Shown here piece after piece: positions 9,213-19,283 of a stretch of DNA of 64,000 bases. The DNA is from Terribacillus halophilus (GTDB lineage: Bacteria; Bacillota; Bacilli; Bacillales; Amphibacillaceae). The translations under genes were made by a program, and so were the position numbers. The first letter of the stretch is position 1. Every line of letters starts with the position of its first letter. The notes below the pieces were generated by a model. It did no database searches. It had not been told where the DNA came from and saw only the letters and a list, made by a program, of their open reading frames with translations. The stretch spans positions 186,001-250,000 of the forward strand of contig NZ_FMZB01000001.1 in NCBI RefSeq assembly GCF_900101385.1, in the 5' to 3' direction.

Positions 9213-9228
9213 GCGAATAATATTCGCT
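9212..9228 (+). other. hairpin at the rpoE stop codon
   Basis: AGCGAAT/ATTCGCT, 7 bp with a 3-base loop, overlaps the stop. No U tract follows, so it is more likely an RNA 3' end stabiliser than a terminator. Confidence 0.4.
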
Positions 9229-9236
9229 GAATGTTA

Positions 9237-9278
9237 TTGACTTTACAGAAGAGAATCAGTAATATTTTATGTGGGCTC
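9237..9278 (+). promoter_or_regulatory. pyrG promoter with GGGC initiation site
   Basis: TTGACT (9237-9242), 17 bases, TAATAT (9260-9265), then GGGCTC beginning at 9273. In B. subtilis pyrG transcripts start at GGGC and, when CTP is low, polymerase adds extra G residues by slippage. The promoter, its spacing and the initiating sequence match that system. Confidence 0.8.
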
Positions 9279-9295
9279 TTTAATTGTCCAAAGAC

Positions 9296-9325
9296 GCGTT
9301 CCCTTAACAAAAGGGAGCGCTTTTT
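9296..9325 (+). terminator. CTP-responsive attenuator of pyrG
   Basis: GCGTTCCCTT pairs with AAGGGAGCGC (one G-U pair) and is followed by TTTTTATTTTTT. Lying between the GGGC start and the pyrG gene, it is the homologue of the B. subtilis pyrG attenuator; the C/T-rich left arm can pair with G residues added at the 5' end, which disrupts the terminator. Confidence 0.85.
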
Positions 9326-9383
9326 ATTTTTTATCAAACTTTTTTAAGGACATGGGTATTCTATAAATAAATGCTAGAAATGA

Positions 9384-11000
<1,617 letters not shown>

Positions 11001-11036
11001 TTGATACGCTGATATGCAATTATTTTGAGTGGAGAA

Positions 11037-11065
11037 GCAGGAATTTGGTGCTTTTTACTAGAAAA
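11037..11065 (+). promoter_or_regulatory. candidate sigma-H promoter for spo0F
   Basis: GCAGGAATT at 11037-11045 fits the sigma-H -35 consensus; 12 bases later CTAGAAAAA resembles the -10 with mismatches. B. subtilis spo0F also has a sigma-H promoter. Confidence 0.45.
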
Positions 11066-11096
11066 AGGTGTAACTGAGTCAGAGCAGTGAACATTA

Positions 11097-11103
11097 TGTC
11101 GAA
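11097..11103 (+). promoter_or_regulatory. Spo0A box upstream of spo0F
   Basis: TGTCGAA is a perfect match to the TGNCGAA Spo0A-binding consensus. It lies downstream of the candidate start site and abuts the 22-base palindrome. Confidence 0.45.
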
Positions 11104-11126
11104 GCAAGCAGCTGCTTGCTTCGTTT
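11101..11126 (+). terminator. palindromic terminator before spo0F
   Basis: A perfect 22-base palindrome (9-bp stem, AGCT loop) followed by GTTTTC. It could end pyrG transcripts; because it lies below the candidate spo0F promoter it could also attenuate spo0F. Confidence 0.6.
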
Positions 11127-11143
11127 TCTAGGGGGATATGCGG

Positions 11144-11521
11144 ATGAATAAGCGCGTGTTGATCGTGGATGATCAGCCAGGTATTCGGATCTTGCTGGAG
11201 GAAGTCATCCGGGAAGAAGGACATGAAGTGATTTCCGTCGGCACAGGGGCAAAAGCACTTGATCAAATGAAAAGACAGAAACCGGATCTGCTGCTGATTG
11301 ATTATAAGCTGCCAGTACTGGATGGGCCTGCGGTACTGGATAAGCTCAAAGACCAAGGGCATTTCATCCCGACGATCATGATGAGCGGATTGGCTGAGGA
11401 AGCAGAAACATTCCGGCAGAATTACGACTTCCTGATTGATGTGCTTGCCAAACCTTTCGATATACTAAGTGTTCGAAAAATGGTGAATCAAGCATTGAAA
11501 GAAGGGTCGAATCAAGTATAA
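11144..11521 (+). CDS. spo0F: sporulation response regulator Spo0F
   Basis: Spo0F is the single-domain receiver that takes phosphate from the sporulation kinases and passes it to Spo0B in the phosphorelay. The 125 residues are one receiver domain: the acidic pair in IVDDQPGIR, the phosphorylated Asp in LLIDYKLP (about 52), Ser in MMSG where Thr is usual, and Lys in LAKPFD. No output domain follows, and the position before fbaA is as in B. subtilis. The ATG at 11144 is eight bases from GGGGG; the in-frame ATG at 11138 is only two bases from it and is rejected. The Thr-to-Ser change keeps the hydroxyl needed for signalling. Confidence 0.93.
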   Translation: MNKRVLIVDDQPGIRILLEEVIREEGHEVISVGTGAKALDQMKRQKPDLLLIDYKLPVLDGPAVLDKLKDQGHFIPTIMMSGLAEEAETFRQNYDFLIDVLAKPFDILSVRKMVNQALKEGSNQV

Positions 11522-11564
11522 AAGTGCGGCAAATGTTGCACCATGGCGGGTGAGTTGGTATTCT

Positions 11565-11604
11565 TATGTATGGAAGCGATAAAATACACGACTTCACATA
11601 CATA
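11565..11604 (+). other. inverted repeat in the fbaA leader
   Basis: TATGTATG at 11565-11572 pairs with CATACATA at 11597-11604, extended by GAAG/CTTC with one bulged A. It spans the weak promoter candidate TTGGTA (11555) / GATAAA (11578), so it may be an operator or a leader hairpin. Confidence 0.45.
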
Positions 11605-11644
11605 GTTGCCGACCGTCGTGCAAATTTGAAGGAGGATTTTTGTT

Positions 11645-12508
11645 ATGCCTTTAGTATCAATGAAAGAAATGCTAGATGTAGCAAAAGACAATCACTATGC
11701 TGTAGGACAGTTCAACATCAACAACCTTGAATTCACACAAGCAATCCTGCAAGCAGCACAGGAAGAAAGCTCTCCTGTCATCCTCGGTGTATCCGAAGGG
11801 GCAGCGAAATATATGGGTGGCTTCAAAACAGTTGTATTGATGGTGAAAGGTCTATTGGAAGACTATAACATCACTGTACCTGTAGCGATTCATCTTGACC
11901 ACGGTTCCAGTTTTGAAACATGTGCGAAAGCGATTCATGCCGGCTTCACTTCTGTAATGATCGATGGCTCCCACCATCCATTGGAAGAGAACATCGCACT
12001 TACGAAGAAAGTAGTAGAGCTTGCACACTTCCACGGTGTATCTGTTGAAGCGGAACTTGGCCGCATCGGCGGACAAGAAGACGATCTTATCGTAGAAGAT
12101 GCAGATGCAGCGTATGCGATTCCTTCCGAATGTAAACAGCTTGTGGAAGAAACTGGCGTTGACTGCTTCGCACCAGCGCTAGGCTCCGTACACGGTCCTT
12201 ACAAAGGCGAACCAAACCTTGGTTTCGACCGTATGGAAGAGATCTTCAACACAACAAGCCTTCCATTGGTATTGCACGGCGGTACTGGTATCCCGACAAA
12301 AGATATCCAAAAAGCAATCACGCTTGGTACTTCTAAAATCAACGTGAACACAGAGAACCAAATCTCTTCTGCTAAACGCGTTCGCGAAGTACTGGCAGAA
12401 AAACCAAATGAATACGACCCACGCAAATACCTAGGACCAGCACGTGAAGCGATTAAAGAAACAGTAATCGGCAAAATGCGCGAATTCGGCTCCTCAGGCA
12501 AAGCGTAA
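11645..12508 (+). CDS. fbaA: class II fructose-1,6-bisphosphate aldolase
   Basis: This zinc aldolase splits fructose 1,6-bisphosphate into glyceraldehyde 3-phosphate and dihydroxyacetone phosphate in glycolysis and runs in reverse in gluconeogenesis. The 287 residues contain the family signatures: HLDHGSSFE (catalytic Asp and first zinc His), the [11 protein letters not shown] segment, GSVHGPY with a zinc His, VLHGGTG with a zinc His, and NVNTENQ in the phosphate site. GGAGG lies nine bases before the ATG. Codon choice is strongly biased, as expected for a highly expressed gene. A strong terminator and then a tandem repeat array follow. Confidence 0.97.
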   Translation: MPLVSMKEMLDVAKDNHYAVGQFNINNLEFTQAILQAAQEESSPVILGVSEGAAKYMGGFKTVVLMVKGLLEDYNITVPVAIHLDHGSSFETCAKAIHAGFTSVMIDGSHHPLEENIALTKKVVELAHFHGVSVEAELGRIGGQEDDLIVEDADAAYAIPSECKQLVEETGVDCFAPALGSVHGPYKGEPNLGFDRMEEIFNTTSLPLVLHGGTGIPTKDIQKAITLGTSKINVNTENQISSAKRVREVLAEKPNEYDPRKYLGPAREAIKETVIGKMREFGSSGKA

Positions 12509-12540
12509 ATAAAACCATATAAAAACATAAAGAAAACATA

Positions 12541-12575
12541 AAGAAAACTGACCCTAGGGCCAGTTTTCTTTGTTT
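12541..12575 (+). terminator. terminator after fbaA
   Basis: AAGAAAACTG pairs with CAGTTTTCTT around a loop containing CCCTAGGG, followed by TGTTTT. Just before it the 11-mer ACATAAAGAAA is repeated in tandem. Confidence 0.85.
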
Positions 12576-12582
12576 TATATAC

Positions 12583-13072
12583 AAAGAAAAGCGGAGGTGA
12601 CCGGTCAGAAACGGAGGAATAAGCGGGGAGCCCGGAGAGGGTGTTCTCCCCACGCAGGGATTCATCGCTTATACCGAAGTTTCTGGTCACCGTAGCTGGA
12701 CCACAAAGAAAAGCGGAAGAAACCGCTTAGGAACGGAGAAGTAAGCAAGGGAGCCCGGAGTGGGGCCTTTCCCACACAGGGATACATTGCCTACAGCGTA
12801 GTTCCTGGCTTTCGGAGCTGGACACAAGAAAAGCGGAAGAAACCGCTTAGGAACGGAGAAGGAAGAGAGAAAGCCCGTAGGGAGTCGTACTATCCTTCCG
12901 AATGGATTTATCACTTCCGGCGCAGTTCCTGGCTTTTGAAGCTGGACACAAGAAAAGCATAAGAAACCGCTTAGAAACGGAGAGGTAAGCAAGGGAGCCC
13001 GGAGTGGGGGGCTTTCCCACGCAGGGATTCATTGCTTACAGCGCAGTTTCTGGTTTCAGGAGCTGGACACCA
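12583..13072. repeat. tandem array of four ~121-bp palindromic repeat units
   Basis: Four units start near 12583, 12705, 12826 and 12949. Each begins AGAAAAGC, then has a short AGCGG/CCGCT hairpin, a block around AGGAACGGAGA, a variable middle with GGGAGCCCGGAG, and ends with AGTTCCTGG and AGCTGGACAC. The AGGAAC and GTTCCT blocks and the GTAAGCAA/TTGCTTAC blocks pair, so each unit folds into a long imperfect hairpin. Two units plus a fragment recur inverted at 28641-28911. I see no protein coding in it. The remaining 13073-13280 is A-rich and holds nothing I recognise. Confidence 0.9.
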
Positions 13073-13280
13073 TAAAACCAAAAATCCAAAAAAGCAATTC
13101 ACCACCCAAAAAACAGAAACATGTTTAAAAAAATAGGAAGAGGTAAGAAAACTGTACGGTGCTGTCTTTGGATAGAACGCAAAAACAGCATTGGAAACCG
13201 AGGGAATTTACTGTAACCCCTTTACCATTTACAGAGAGTCCTGCATAAACTACTTCGGAACTATTTAAGGAGTGGAAACG

Positions 13281-13922
13281 ATGAAATTCTTTTTGGATAC
13301 TGCAAACCTGGAGGAAATCAAGCTTGCCAATGCATTTGGCGTTTTGGCAGGAGTAACGACAGAACCGACGCCGGTGGTCAAGGAAAATGTGTCGTTTCAT
13401 GATAGAATTCGGGAGATAACCGAAGAGGTGTCCGGTTCTGTCAGTGTAGCGGCAGTTTCTGAACAAGCAGATGAAATGGTGGCAGAAGGCAAAGTGCTTG
13501 CAGAAATTGCTCCTGATGTTACTGTAGGGATACCGATGACTTTAGAAGGTCTGAAGGCAGTCAAGGTCCTTTCTGCATGGAATATCAAGACAAATGTGAC
13601 ACTTGTCTTTAATGCGAATCAAGCGCTGCTTGCTGCTCGTGCCGGGGCTACATATGTATCGCCATTCATTGGAAGGCTCGATGATATCGGTCATAGTGGT
13701 ATGGAGCTGATTGGTGTCATAAAGGAGATTTTCACTCAGCACAAAATCCAGACAGAAATCATTGCGGCTTCTATCCGGCATCCGATGCAAATAACAGAAG
13801 CTGCCCAGCAGGGAGCGCATATCGCTACCGTTTCTTTTGATGTCTTGGAGAAATTGGTGGAGCACCCGCTGACAGATGCTGGGGTCAAAAGATTTCTTGC
13901 AGACTGGAACAGTCGTATATAG
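13281..13922 (+). CDS. transaldolase/fructose-6-phosphate aldolase-family protein lacking catalytic residues
   Basis: Position (after fbaA, before murAB), length (213 residues) and sequence place it as the orthologue of B. subtilis Tal (YwjH), a small transaldolase of the FSA/MipB type. The fold residues are well kept: DTAN at the start (Asp6), [33 protein letters not shown] and the phosphate-binding ASIRHP. However TTNP has become TTEP (Glu28), the SAEV acid is Ala, and the Schiff-base lysine strand VKIPMT reads VGIPMT (Gly83). Without that lysine the usual aldol chemistry is not possible, so it is probably a non-catalytic sugar-phosphate-binding protein or has changed function. ATG 13281 has AAGGAG eight bases upstream. 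Its frame is intact, so it is not an obvious pseudogene. Confidence 0.85.
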   Translation: MKFFLDTANLEEIKLANAFGVLAGVTTEPTPVVKENVSFHDRIREITEEVSGSVSVAAVSEQADEMVAEGKVLAEIAPDVTVGIPMTLEGLKAVKVLSAWNIKTNVTLVFNANQALLAARAGATYVSPFIGRLDDIGHSGMELIGVIKEIFTQHKIQTEIIAASIRHPMQITEAAQQGAHIATVSFDVLEKLVEHPLTDAGVKRFLADWNSRI

Positions 13923-13984
13923 TATAATTATGGTAAAATAGAGGAAACTAACGTTGCTGTTATCCTAAATGTGAGGAGTTCCTT

Positions 13985-15271
13985 ATGCAGAAAATACTTG
14001 TAGAGGGCGGAAACCTTCTTAGAGGAAGAGTAAAAATCAGCGGAGCGAAAAACAGTGCAGTAGCATTGCTGCCTGCTGCTATACTGGCTGAATCTCCGGT
14101 ATCAATAGAAGGGCTGCCCGAAATTTCAGATGTTGAGACGTTAAGTCACTTGCTTGAAGAAATCGGCGGCAAAGTATCCAATACCGATCACGTTCTTACG
14201 ATCGATCCATCTGCCATGACGTCCATGCCTCTTCCGAACGGAAAAGTGAAGAAACTCCGAGCTTCCTATTATTTCATGGGTGCGATGCTCGGGCGGTTCA
14301 AGCAGGCAGTCATTGGTTTACCTGGCGGCTGCTATCTAGGCCCTCGACCTATCGATCAGCATATCAAGGGCTTTGAAGCATTAGGAGCGAAGGTGACGAA
14401 TGAGCAAGGTGCCATTTACCTGCGGGCGGATGAACTGCGTGGAGCACGTATTTACTTGGATGTGGTGAGTGTTGGTGCAACAATCAATATCATGCTTGCC
14501 GCGGTGCGAGCAAAGGGTAAGACAGTGATTGAGAACGCAGCAAAGGAACCGGAGATAGTGGATGTAGCGACCCTTTTGACCAGTATGGGCGCGAAAATCA
14601 AAGGTGCCGGTACCGATGTGATTCGCATCGAGGGTGTGGATCATCTCCATGGATGCCGCCATACGATCATCCCTGATCGGATCGAGGCGGGAACTTATAT
14701 CATCCTGGCTGCTTCCCAAGGGGAAGAAGTGGTCATAGATAATGTCATCCCCGAGCATTTGGAGTCTTTGCTCGCTAAACTGCGGGAGATGGGTGTAGAG
14801 ATCGCAGAAGGTGAGGAACAGCTTACCGTGCGGCCTGGGGCAAAGCTGAACAGTGTGGACGTGAAGACACTTGTGTATCCTGGTTTCCCGACGGATCTGC
14901 AGCAGCCTTTTACGGCTCTTTTGACTAAGGCGCATGGAACTGGTGTCATTACGGATACCATTTATCAAGCCCGCTTCAAGCACATCGATGAACTGCGCAG
15001 GATGAATGCACAGGTCAAAGTGGAGGGAGGAGCCTCCATTGTAAGTGGTGCTGTGCAGCTGGAAGGAGCAAAAGTGAAAGCTAGCGATCTTCGAGCTGGG
15101 GCGGCACTGATCATCGCTGCATTGATGGCCGATGGTGTAACTGAAATCACTGGTGTGGAGCATATTGATCGCGGCTATGAGAATATTACGGATAAACTGC
15201 ATGCACTCGGTGCCAACATCTGGCGGGAAGAAATGAGCGAACAAGAAGTCGAACACTTTCAGAATTCTTGA
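13985..15271 (+). CDS. murAB: UDP-N-acetylglucosamine 1-carboxyvinyltransferase, second copy
   Basis: This enzyme transfers enolpyruvate from PEP to UDP-GlcNAc, the first committed step of peptidoglycan synthesis. The 428 residues carry the N-terminal [11 protein letters not shown] motif, the catalytic Cys in [14 protein letters not shown] (about 118) and the conserved Arg-rich C-terminal segment DLRAGAA. Position before rho identifies it as MurAB; the other copy, murAA, is at 41569. The two proteins are clearly paralogous but differ throughout, so this is an old duplication usual for low-GC Gram-positives. GAGGAG precedes the ATG. The glpX gene that follows murAB in B. subtilis is absent here. 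Confidence 0.95.
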   Translation: MQKILVEGGNLLRGRVKISGAKNSAVALLPAAILAESPVSIEGLPEISDVETLSHLLEEIGGKVSNTDHVLTIDPSAMTSMPLPNGKVKKLRASYYFMGAMLGRFKQAVIGLPGGCYLGPRPIDQHIKGFEALGAKVTNEQGAIYLRADELRGARIYLDVVSVGATINIMLAAVRAKGKTVIENAAKEPEIVDVATLLTSMGAKIKGAGTDVIRIEGVDHLHGCRHTIIPDRIEAGTYIILAASQGEEVVIDNVIPEHLESLLAKLREMGVEIAEGEEQLTVRPGAKLNSVDVKTLVYPGFPTDLQQPFTALLTKAHGTGVITDTIYQARFKHIDELRRMNAQVKVEGGASIVSGAVQLEGAKVKASDLRAGAALIIAALMADGVTEITGVEHIDRGYENITDKLHALGANIWREEMSEQEVEHFQNS

Positions 15272-15382
15272 TTACACAAAAAAACGAAAGACGTTTTAAA
15301 CACAAGGACAATAAGCGGCAAATATTTTCAGATGTGATCTGCTTAAGATATCGAATTTTGTCGTCTGAACTTCATGATGTAG

Positions 15383-15406
15383 AGACTGGCGCAAGCCAGT
15401 CTTTTT
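15383..15406 (+). terminator. terminator after murAB
   Basis: A perfect 8-bp stem (AGACTGGC/GCCAGTCT) with a GCAA tetraloop and TTTTT. Confidence 0.9.
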
Positions 15407-15725
15407 GAATACTTCAATCAACTGAAAAATACAGTTGAATATTCAAGTACGAAAATGTATGATTAGATATGCTAAAAAACGCAGCAAGTTTAAAAAAGCT
15501 GTATTGTGGTAAAAAATGATAGTTATAATCTTCTATTCTAGTTATACACTACCATCCTTCCTTTTCTTCCAGAGCTATGCGGGGACTATAGGCAAAACCT
15601 TGCACCTCTCTCGGTCCAAGATTGAATTAGATTCCACCAGTTTTGAAGCACCAATGAAGGATCATGAATTTATACAGCCAAACAGATAAGGACAAGTCCT
15701 TAAATACAATAGGTGTGGTGATTTT
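15406..15725 (+). promoter_or_regulatory. long leader region of rho
   Basis: No gene is visible in these 320 bases. It holds a dyad TTGAATA (15406-15412)/TATTCAA (15438-15444) enclosing CAACTG/CAGTTG, a TATAAT at 15524-15529 with only a weak -35, then a G-poor pyrimidine tract (about 15527-15573) and a small AAGGAC/GTCCTT hairpin at 15690-15703 near the start of rho. A C/U-rich, G-poor leader is what a Rho-loading site looks like, and rho is autoregulated in bacteria including B. subtilis; the assignment here is inference. Confidence 0.4.
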
Positions 15726-17012
15726 GTGGCTGAACTATCCATTTCTCATCTAGAAACATTGACATTGAAAGAATTATACGCGATGGCGCGCGAATACCGT
15801 GTTTCCTATTATGCGAAACTGACGAAACGTGAATTGATTTTCGCGATCCTGAAAGCACAGGCGGAAAAGGATGGCTTTCTTTTCATGGACGGTATCCTGG
15901 AGATCATTCCATCCGAAGGTTTCGGATTCCTCCGGCCGATCAATTATGCACCGAGTGCGGAAGATATCTATATCAGCGCATCACAAATCAGACGCTTCGA
16001 TTTACGTAATGGGGATAAAGTTTCCGGCAAGGTCCGTCCGCCAAAAGAGAACGAGCGTTACTACGGTCTACTGCATGTAGATGCCGTGAATAATGAAGAT
16101 CCGGAAGTGGCGAAGGAGCGTGTGCATTTCCCAGCACTGACCGCTTTGTATCCGGATAAGCAGATGAAACTCGAAACCGAGACCCGCAAAGTTTCCACAC
16201 GGATCATCGATTTGATGACGCCGGTTGGTTTCGGTCAGCGTGGTTTGATCGTGGCTCCGCCAAAAGCGGGGAAGACGATGCTGCTGAAACAGATCGCCAA
16301 CAGCATTACAACCAATCATCCGGATGCCAAACTGATTATCCTGCTTGTGGATGAACGTCCGGAGGAAGTGACGGATATCGAGCGTTCCGTTCACCCGGAT
16401 GTCGATGTGGTCAGCTCCACATTCGATGAAGTACCGGAAAACCATATCAAGGTTTCCGAACTCGTGCTGGAACGTGCGATGCGCTTGGTAGAGCATAAAA
16501 AGGATGTCATCGTGCTGATGGACAGCATTACACGCCTTGCTAGAGCGTATAACTTGGTAATTCCACCAAGCGGGCGTACGCTTTCCGGCGGTATCGATCC
16601 AGCTGCTTTCCACCGTCCGAAACGTTTCTTCGGTGCTGCGCGTAATATCGAAGAAGGCGGCAGCTTCACGATTCTCGCAACGGCTCTTGTTGACACGGGG
16701 TCCAGGATGGACGATGTCATTTATGAGGAATTCAAAGGAACAGGTAATATGGAACTGCATTTGGATCGTTCCCTTGCAGAAAGACGTATCTTCCCGGCAA
16801 TCGATATGCTTCGCTCCGGCACGCGGAAAGAAGAGCTGCTCGTACCTAAAGGTCAGCTGGATAAGATGTGGGCAATCCGCAAAACCATGCAGGATTCCCA
16901 AGACTTCGCTGAGCGCTTCCTGCGTCGCCTGCGGTCATCCAAAAACAATGAGGAATTCCTAGCAAACATGGAAGACGAAATGAAGCGAAAAGGCACGAAT
17001 AAGCGCGTCTGA
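15726..17012 (+). CDS. rho: transcription termination factor Rho
   Basis: Rho is the hexameric RNA-dependent ATPase that releases transcripts. The 428 residues contain the N-terminal helical bundle (about 1-45), a cold-shock-like RNA-binding OB domain with EGFGFLRP (about 62-70), Walker A APPKAGKT (about 180), Walker B DVIVLMDS (about 262), the Q/R loops and the secondary RNA site GRTLSGGID. Length is normal for Bacillus, without the large insert of actinobacterial Rho. The start is GTG, preceded by AGGTGTGGTG. Downstream lies rpmE under its own promoter. Confidence 0.97.
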   Translation: MAELSISHLETLTLKELYAMAREYRVSYYAKLTKRELIFAILKAQAEKDGFLFMDGILEIIPSEGFGFLRPINYAPSAEDIYISASQIRRFDLRNGDKVSGKVRPPKENERYYGLLHVDAVNNEDPEVAKERVHFPALTALYPDKQMKLETETRKVSTRIIDLMTPVGFGQRGLIVAPPKAGKTMLLKQIANSITTNHPDAKLIILLVDERPEEVTDIERSVHPDVDVVSSTFDEVPENHIKVSELVLERAMRLVEHKKDVIVLMDSITRLARAYNLVIPPSGRTLSGGIDPAAFHRPKRFFGAARNIEEGGSFTILATALVDTGSRMDDVIYEEFKGTGNMELHLDRSLAERRIFPAIDMLRSGTRKEELLVPKGQLDKMWAIRKTMQDSQDFAERFLRRLRSSKNNEEFLANMEDEMKRKGTNKRV

Positions 17013-17028
17013 TTACATGGATTTCCTC

Positions 17029-17057
17029 TTGCATTGGGATAGGGAGACTGTTATAAT
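17029..17057 (+). promoter_or_regulatory. sigma-A promoter for the L31 gene
   Basis: TTGCAT (17029-17034), 17-base spacer, perfect TATAAT (17052-17057). The 80-base leader contains TGTGAG (17065-17070) and CTCACA (17093-17098), which can pair to form a long hairpin. Confidence 0.65.
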
Positions 17058-17145
17058 CACGTTATGTGAGCTTTCACGACAGTTATCGGTCTCTCACAAT
17101 AAACTCTGTTTCCAAGGGATTCAGGGCAAAAAGGAGTGCTAACGA

Positions 17146-17391
17146 ATGAAAGAACAAATCCATCCGAAATATAACAAAGTTGTATTTCTAGATACTAGTT
17201 CTGACTACAAATTCTTGACTGGTTCTACTCAGAGTTCTGACGAAACAATCGAATGGGAAGATGGCAACACTTACCCATTGATTCGTGTGGAAATCAGCTC
17301 AGCTTCTCACCCGTTCTACACTGGTAAGCAAAAAGCTGACAAAGCTGGCGGCCGCGTAGATCGTTTCAAGAAGAAATACAACTTGAGCTAA
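17146..17391 (+). CDS. rpmE2: 50S ribosomal protein L31, zinc-free (type B)
   Basis: L31 sits at the 50S central protuberance and bridges to the 30S head. The 81 residues start [14 protein letters not shown] and end with the conserved [23 protein letters not shown] is the diagnostic L31 segment. There is no cysteine anywhere, so the CxxC zinc site of type A is absent and the protein is longer, both features of type B (YtiA/RpmE2). In B. subtilis the gene after rho encodes the zinc-binding type A, and type B is a Zur-controlled spare. I find no Zur-like palindrome here, only a normal sigma-A promoter, so this is likely a constitutive L31. Confidence 0.93.
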   Translation: MKEQIHPKYNKVVFLDTSSDYKFLTGSTQSSDETIEWEDGNTYPLIRVEISSASHPFYTGKQKADKAGGRVDRFKKKYNLS

Positions 17392-17411
17392 TAGCTTAAG
17401 ATATGAAGAAG

Positions 17412-17442
17412 AAAACAGGCAAACACCCTTTGCCTGTTTTTT
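17412..17442 (+). terminator. terminator after the L31 gene
   Basis: A perfect 12-bp stem AAAACAGGCAAA/TTTGCCTGTTTT with a 5-base loop and T run. Confidence 0.9.
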
Positions 17443-17526
17443 CTGCTTCTAACCCCTTTTAAAGATTACCATTACATGTACACTGATCATCCAGATATAC
17501 ATAAGTGGGATAGATATAGTATGGAT

Positions 17527-17556
17527 AAAGATAGTGTATTGTGGCACTATCTTTTT
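17527..17556 (+). terminator. terminator-like hairpin in front of tdk (candidate attenuator)
   Basis: AAAGATAGTG pairs perfectly with CACTATCTTT around an 8-base loop, followed by TTTATTTG. The L31 gene already has its own terminator, and a weak promoter candidate (TTACAT 17472, TATACA 17496, 18-base spacer) lies between the two, so this one probably belongs to the tdk leader. Confidence 0.6.
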
Positions 17557-17577
17557 TATTTGACAAGGAGAAATGAC

Positions 17578-18150
17578 ATGGCACAATTATTCTTCAAATA
17601 TGGCGCAATGAACAGCGGAAAGTCGATTGAAATATTGAAAGTGGCCAATAATTACGAGGAACAAAACAAATCGGTGTTAATCTTTACTTCCGGAATCGAT
17701 ACAAGGGATGAAGTCGGCTATGTTTCAAGCCGGGTTGGATTACGTCGTAAAGCTATTCCGATTTTCGAAGAAACCGATATCTTGAAAATTGTAAAAGAAC
17801 ATGAACCGACGCCGCATTGTGTACTGATTGATGAAGTACAGTTTTTAAGCAAGGAGCATGTGCTTCAGCTGGCAGCGATCGTCGATACATTCGGCATTCC
17901 TGTCATGGGCTTCGGACTTAAGAATGATTTCCAGAATGAGTTGTTTGAAGGAAGCCGGTATATGCTCATTTATGCGGATAAAATCGAGGAAATGAAGACG
18001 ATTTGCTGGTTCTGTGAACGGAAGGCAACAATGAACCTGCGGGTGGATGATCATGGCAAGCCTGTGTACACAGGAGACCAAATTCAAATCGGCGGCAATG
18101 ATTCCTATTACCCTGTCTGCCGCAGATGTCATAGCAATCCGCCGCTTTGA
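17578..18150 (+). CDS. tdk: thymidine kinase
   Basis: Thymidine kinase phosphorylates thymidine with ATP in pyrimidine salvage. The 190 residues show the P loop GAMNSGKS (about 9-16), the Walker-B-like LIDEVQFL where most enzymes have DEAQF, the lasso and the two zinc-binding CxxC pairs CWFC and CRRC typical of type II TKs. Synteny (rho, rpmE, tdk, prfA) is conserved. The in-frame ATG at 17476 would add 34 residues but lies upstream of the attenuator hairpin and lacks a ribosome-binding site; ATG 17578 has AAGGAG seven bases upstream and is chosen. P-loop spacing is normal, so the enzyme should be active. Confidence 0.93.
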   Translation: MAQLFFKYGAMNSGKSIEILKVANNYEEQNKSVLIFTSGIDTRDEVGYVSSRVGLRRKAIPIFEETDILKIVKEHEPTPHCVLIDEVQFLSKEHVLQLAAIVDTFGIPVMGFGLKNDFQNELFEGSRYMLIYADKIEEMKTICWFCERKATMNLRVDDHGKPVYTGDQIQIGGNDSYYPVCRRCHSNPPL

Positions 18151-18161
18151 TCTTTACTCAA

Positions 18162-18190
18162 TTGCCCAAGATCCGGTGAGAGGCTATAAT
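18162..18190 (+). promoter_or_regulatory. sigma-A promoter for prfA
   Basis: TTGCCC (18162-18167), 17-base spacer, perfect TATAAT (18185-18190), 23 bases before the prfA start. Confidence 0.55.
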
Positions 18191-18212
18191 AAAGCAAGGA
18201 AAGGGTGTTGTT

Positions 18213-19283
18213 ATGCTAGATCGTTTACAAGCACTAGAAGACCGATATGAGAAACTGAACGAATTATTAAGTGATCCGGATGTGATCAGTGATACGAATA
18301 AATTACGCGAATTCTCCAAAGAACAAGCTGGGCTGACAGATGTGGTCCAGGCTTATCGCGAATACAAAGATATCAGCTCACAAGTGGAAGATGCCAAAAC
18401 AATGCTTGCTGAAGAGAAGGATCCGGAAGTCCTGGAAATGGCCAAAGCGGAGATTGCGGAATTGTCACCGCGTCTGCCGGAATTAGAAGAACAGATGCGT
18501 ATTTTGATGCTGCCGAAGGATCCGAATGATGATAAAAACGTCATCATGGAAATTCGCGGAGCAGCTGGCGGAGATGAAGCAGCGCTTTTCGCAGGCGATT
18601 TGTATCGTATGTACAGCAGATTTGCGGAAATGCAAGGCTGGAAGACGGAATTGATGGAAGCGACATCGACTGGAGTAGGCGGCTACAAGGAGATCATTTT
18701 TATGATCAACGGCGCAAATGCTTACTCCAACTTGAAATTTGAAAACGGGGCTCATCGAGTCCAGCGAGTGCCGGAAACGGAATCCGGCGGTCGGATCCAC
18801 ACTTCCACGGCGACGGTAGTGGTTATGCCGGAAGCGGAAGAAGTCGAAGTGGACATCCACGACAAAGACATCCGCGTAGATACATTCGCATCAAGCGGTC
18901 CAGGCGGACAAAGCGTAAACACGACAATGTCTGCAGTCCGTTTGACGCACATGCCGACCGGAATCGTCGTATCGATGCAGGATGAGAAATCACAAATCAA
19001 GAACAAAGAAAAAGCGATGAAAATCCTGCGAGCCCGTATATATGACAAGTTCCAGCAGGAAGCCCAGTCTGAATATGATGATGCACGCAAATCAGCTGTA
19101 GGTACGGGTGACCGTTCCGAGCGTATCCGGACATATAATTTCCCGCAAAACCGCGTTACGGATCACCGAATCGGACTTACGATTCAGAAGCTGGATCAGA
19201 TCCTTGAAGGAAAGCTTCATGAAGTTATCGATGCATTGATCATGGAAGAGCAGGCGAAAAAACTTGAGCAAATCGGAGAATAA
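18213..19283 (+). CDS. prfA: peptide chain release factor 1
   Basis: RF1 recognises UAA and UAG in the ribosomal A site and triggers peptide release. The 356 residues have the coiled N-terminal domain, the codon-recognition domain with the region around [18 protein letters not shown] (about 180-200) and the GGQ catalytic loop in [12 protein letters not shown] (about 228). The C-terminal domain is complete. The methylation target Gln of GGQ is modified by PrmC, whose gene overlaps the 3' end. The GGAAAGGGTG site precedes the ATG. Confidence 0.97.
   Translation: MLDRLQALEDRYEKLNELLSDPDVISDTNKLREFSKEQAGLTDVVQAYREYKDISSQVEDAKTMLAEEKDPEVLEMAKAEIAELSPRLPELEEQMRILMLPKDPNDDKNVIMEIRGAAGGDEAALFAGDLYRMYSRFAEMQGWKTELMEATSTGVGGYKEIIFMINGANAYSNLKFENGAHRVQRVPETESGGRIHTSTATVVVMPEAEEVEVDIHDKDIRVDTFASSGPGGQSVNTTMSAVRLTHMPTGIVVSMQDEKSQIKNKEKAMKILRARIYDKFQQEAQSEYDDARKSAVGTGDRSERIRTYNFPQNRVTDHRIGLTIQKLDQILEGKLHEVIDALIMEEQAKKLEQIGE

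Noticed and set aside
12583-13072. Several 60-100 codon reading frames in the tandem repeat
   Set aside because: They follow the repeat period on the minus strand, lack ribosome-binding sites and vary with the repeat unit, so they are not genes.
17058-17145. Zur box before the zinc-free L31 gene
   Set aside because: No AAATCGTAAT-type palindrome could be found; only a plain promoter and a hairpin.
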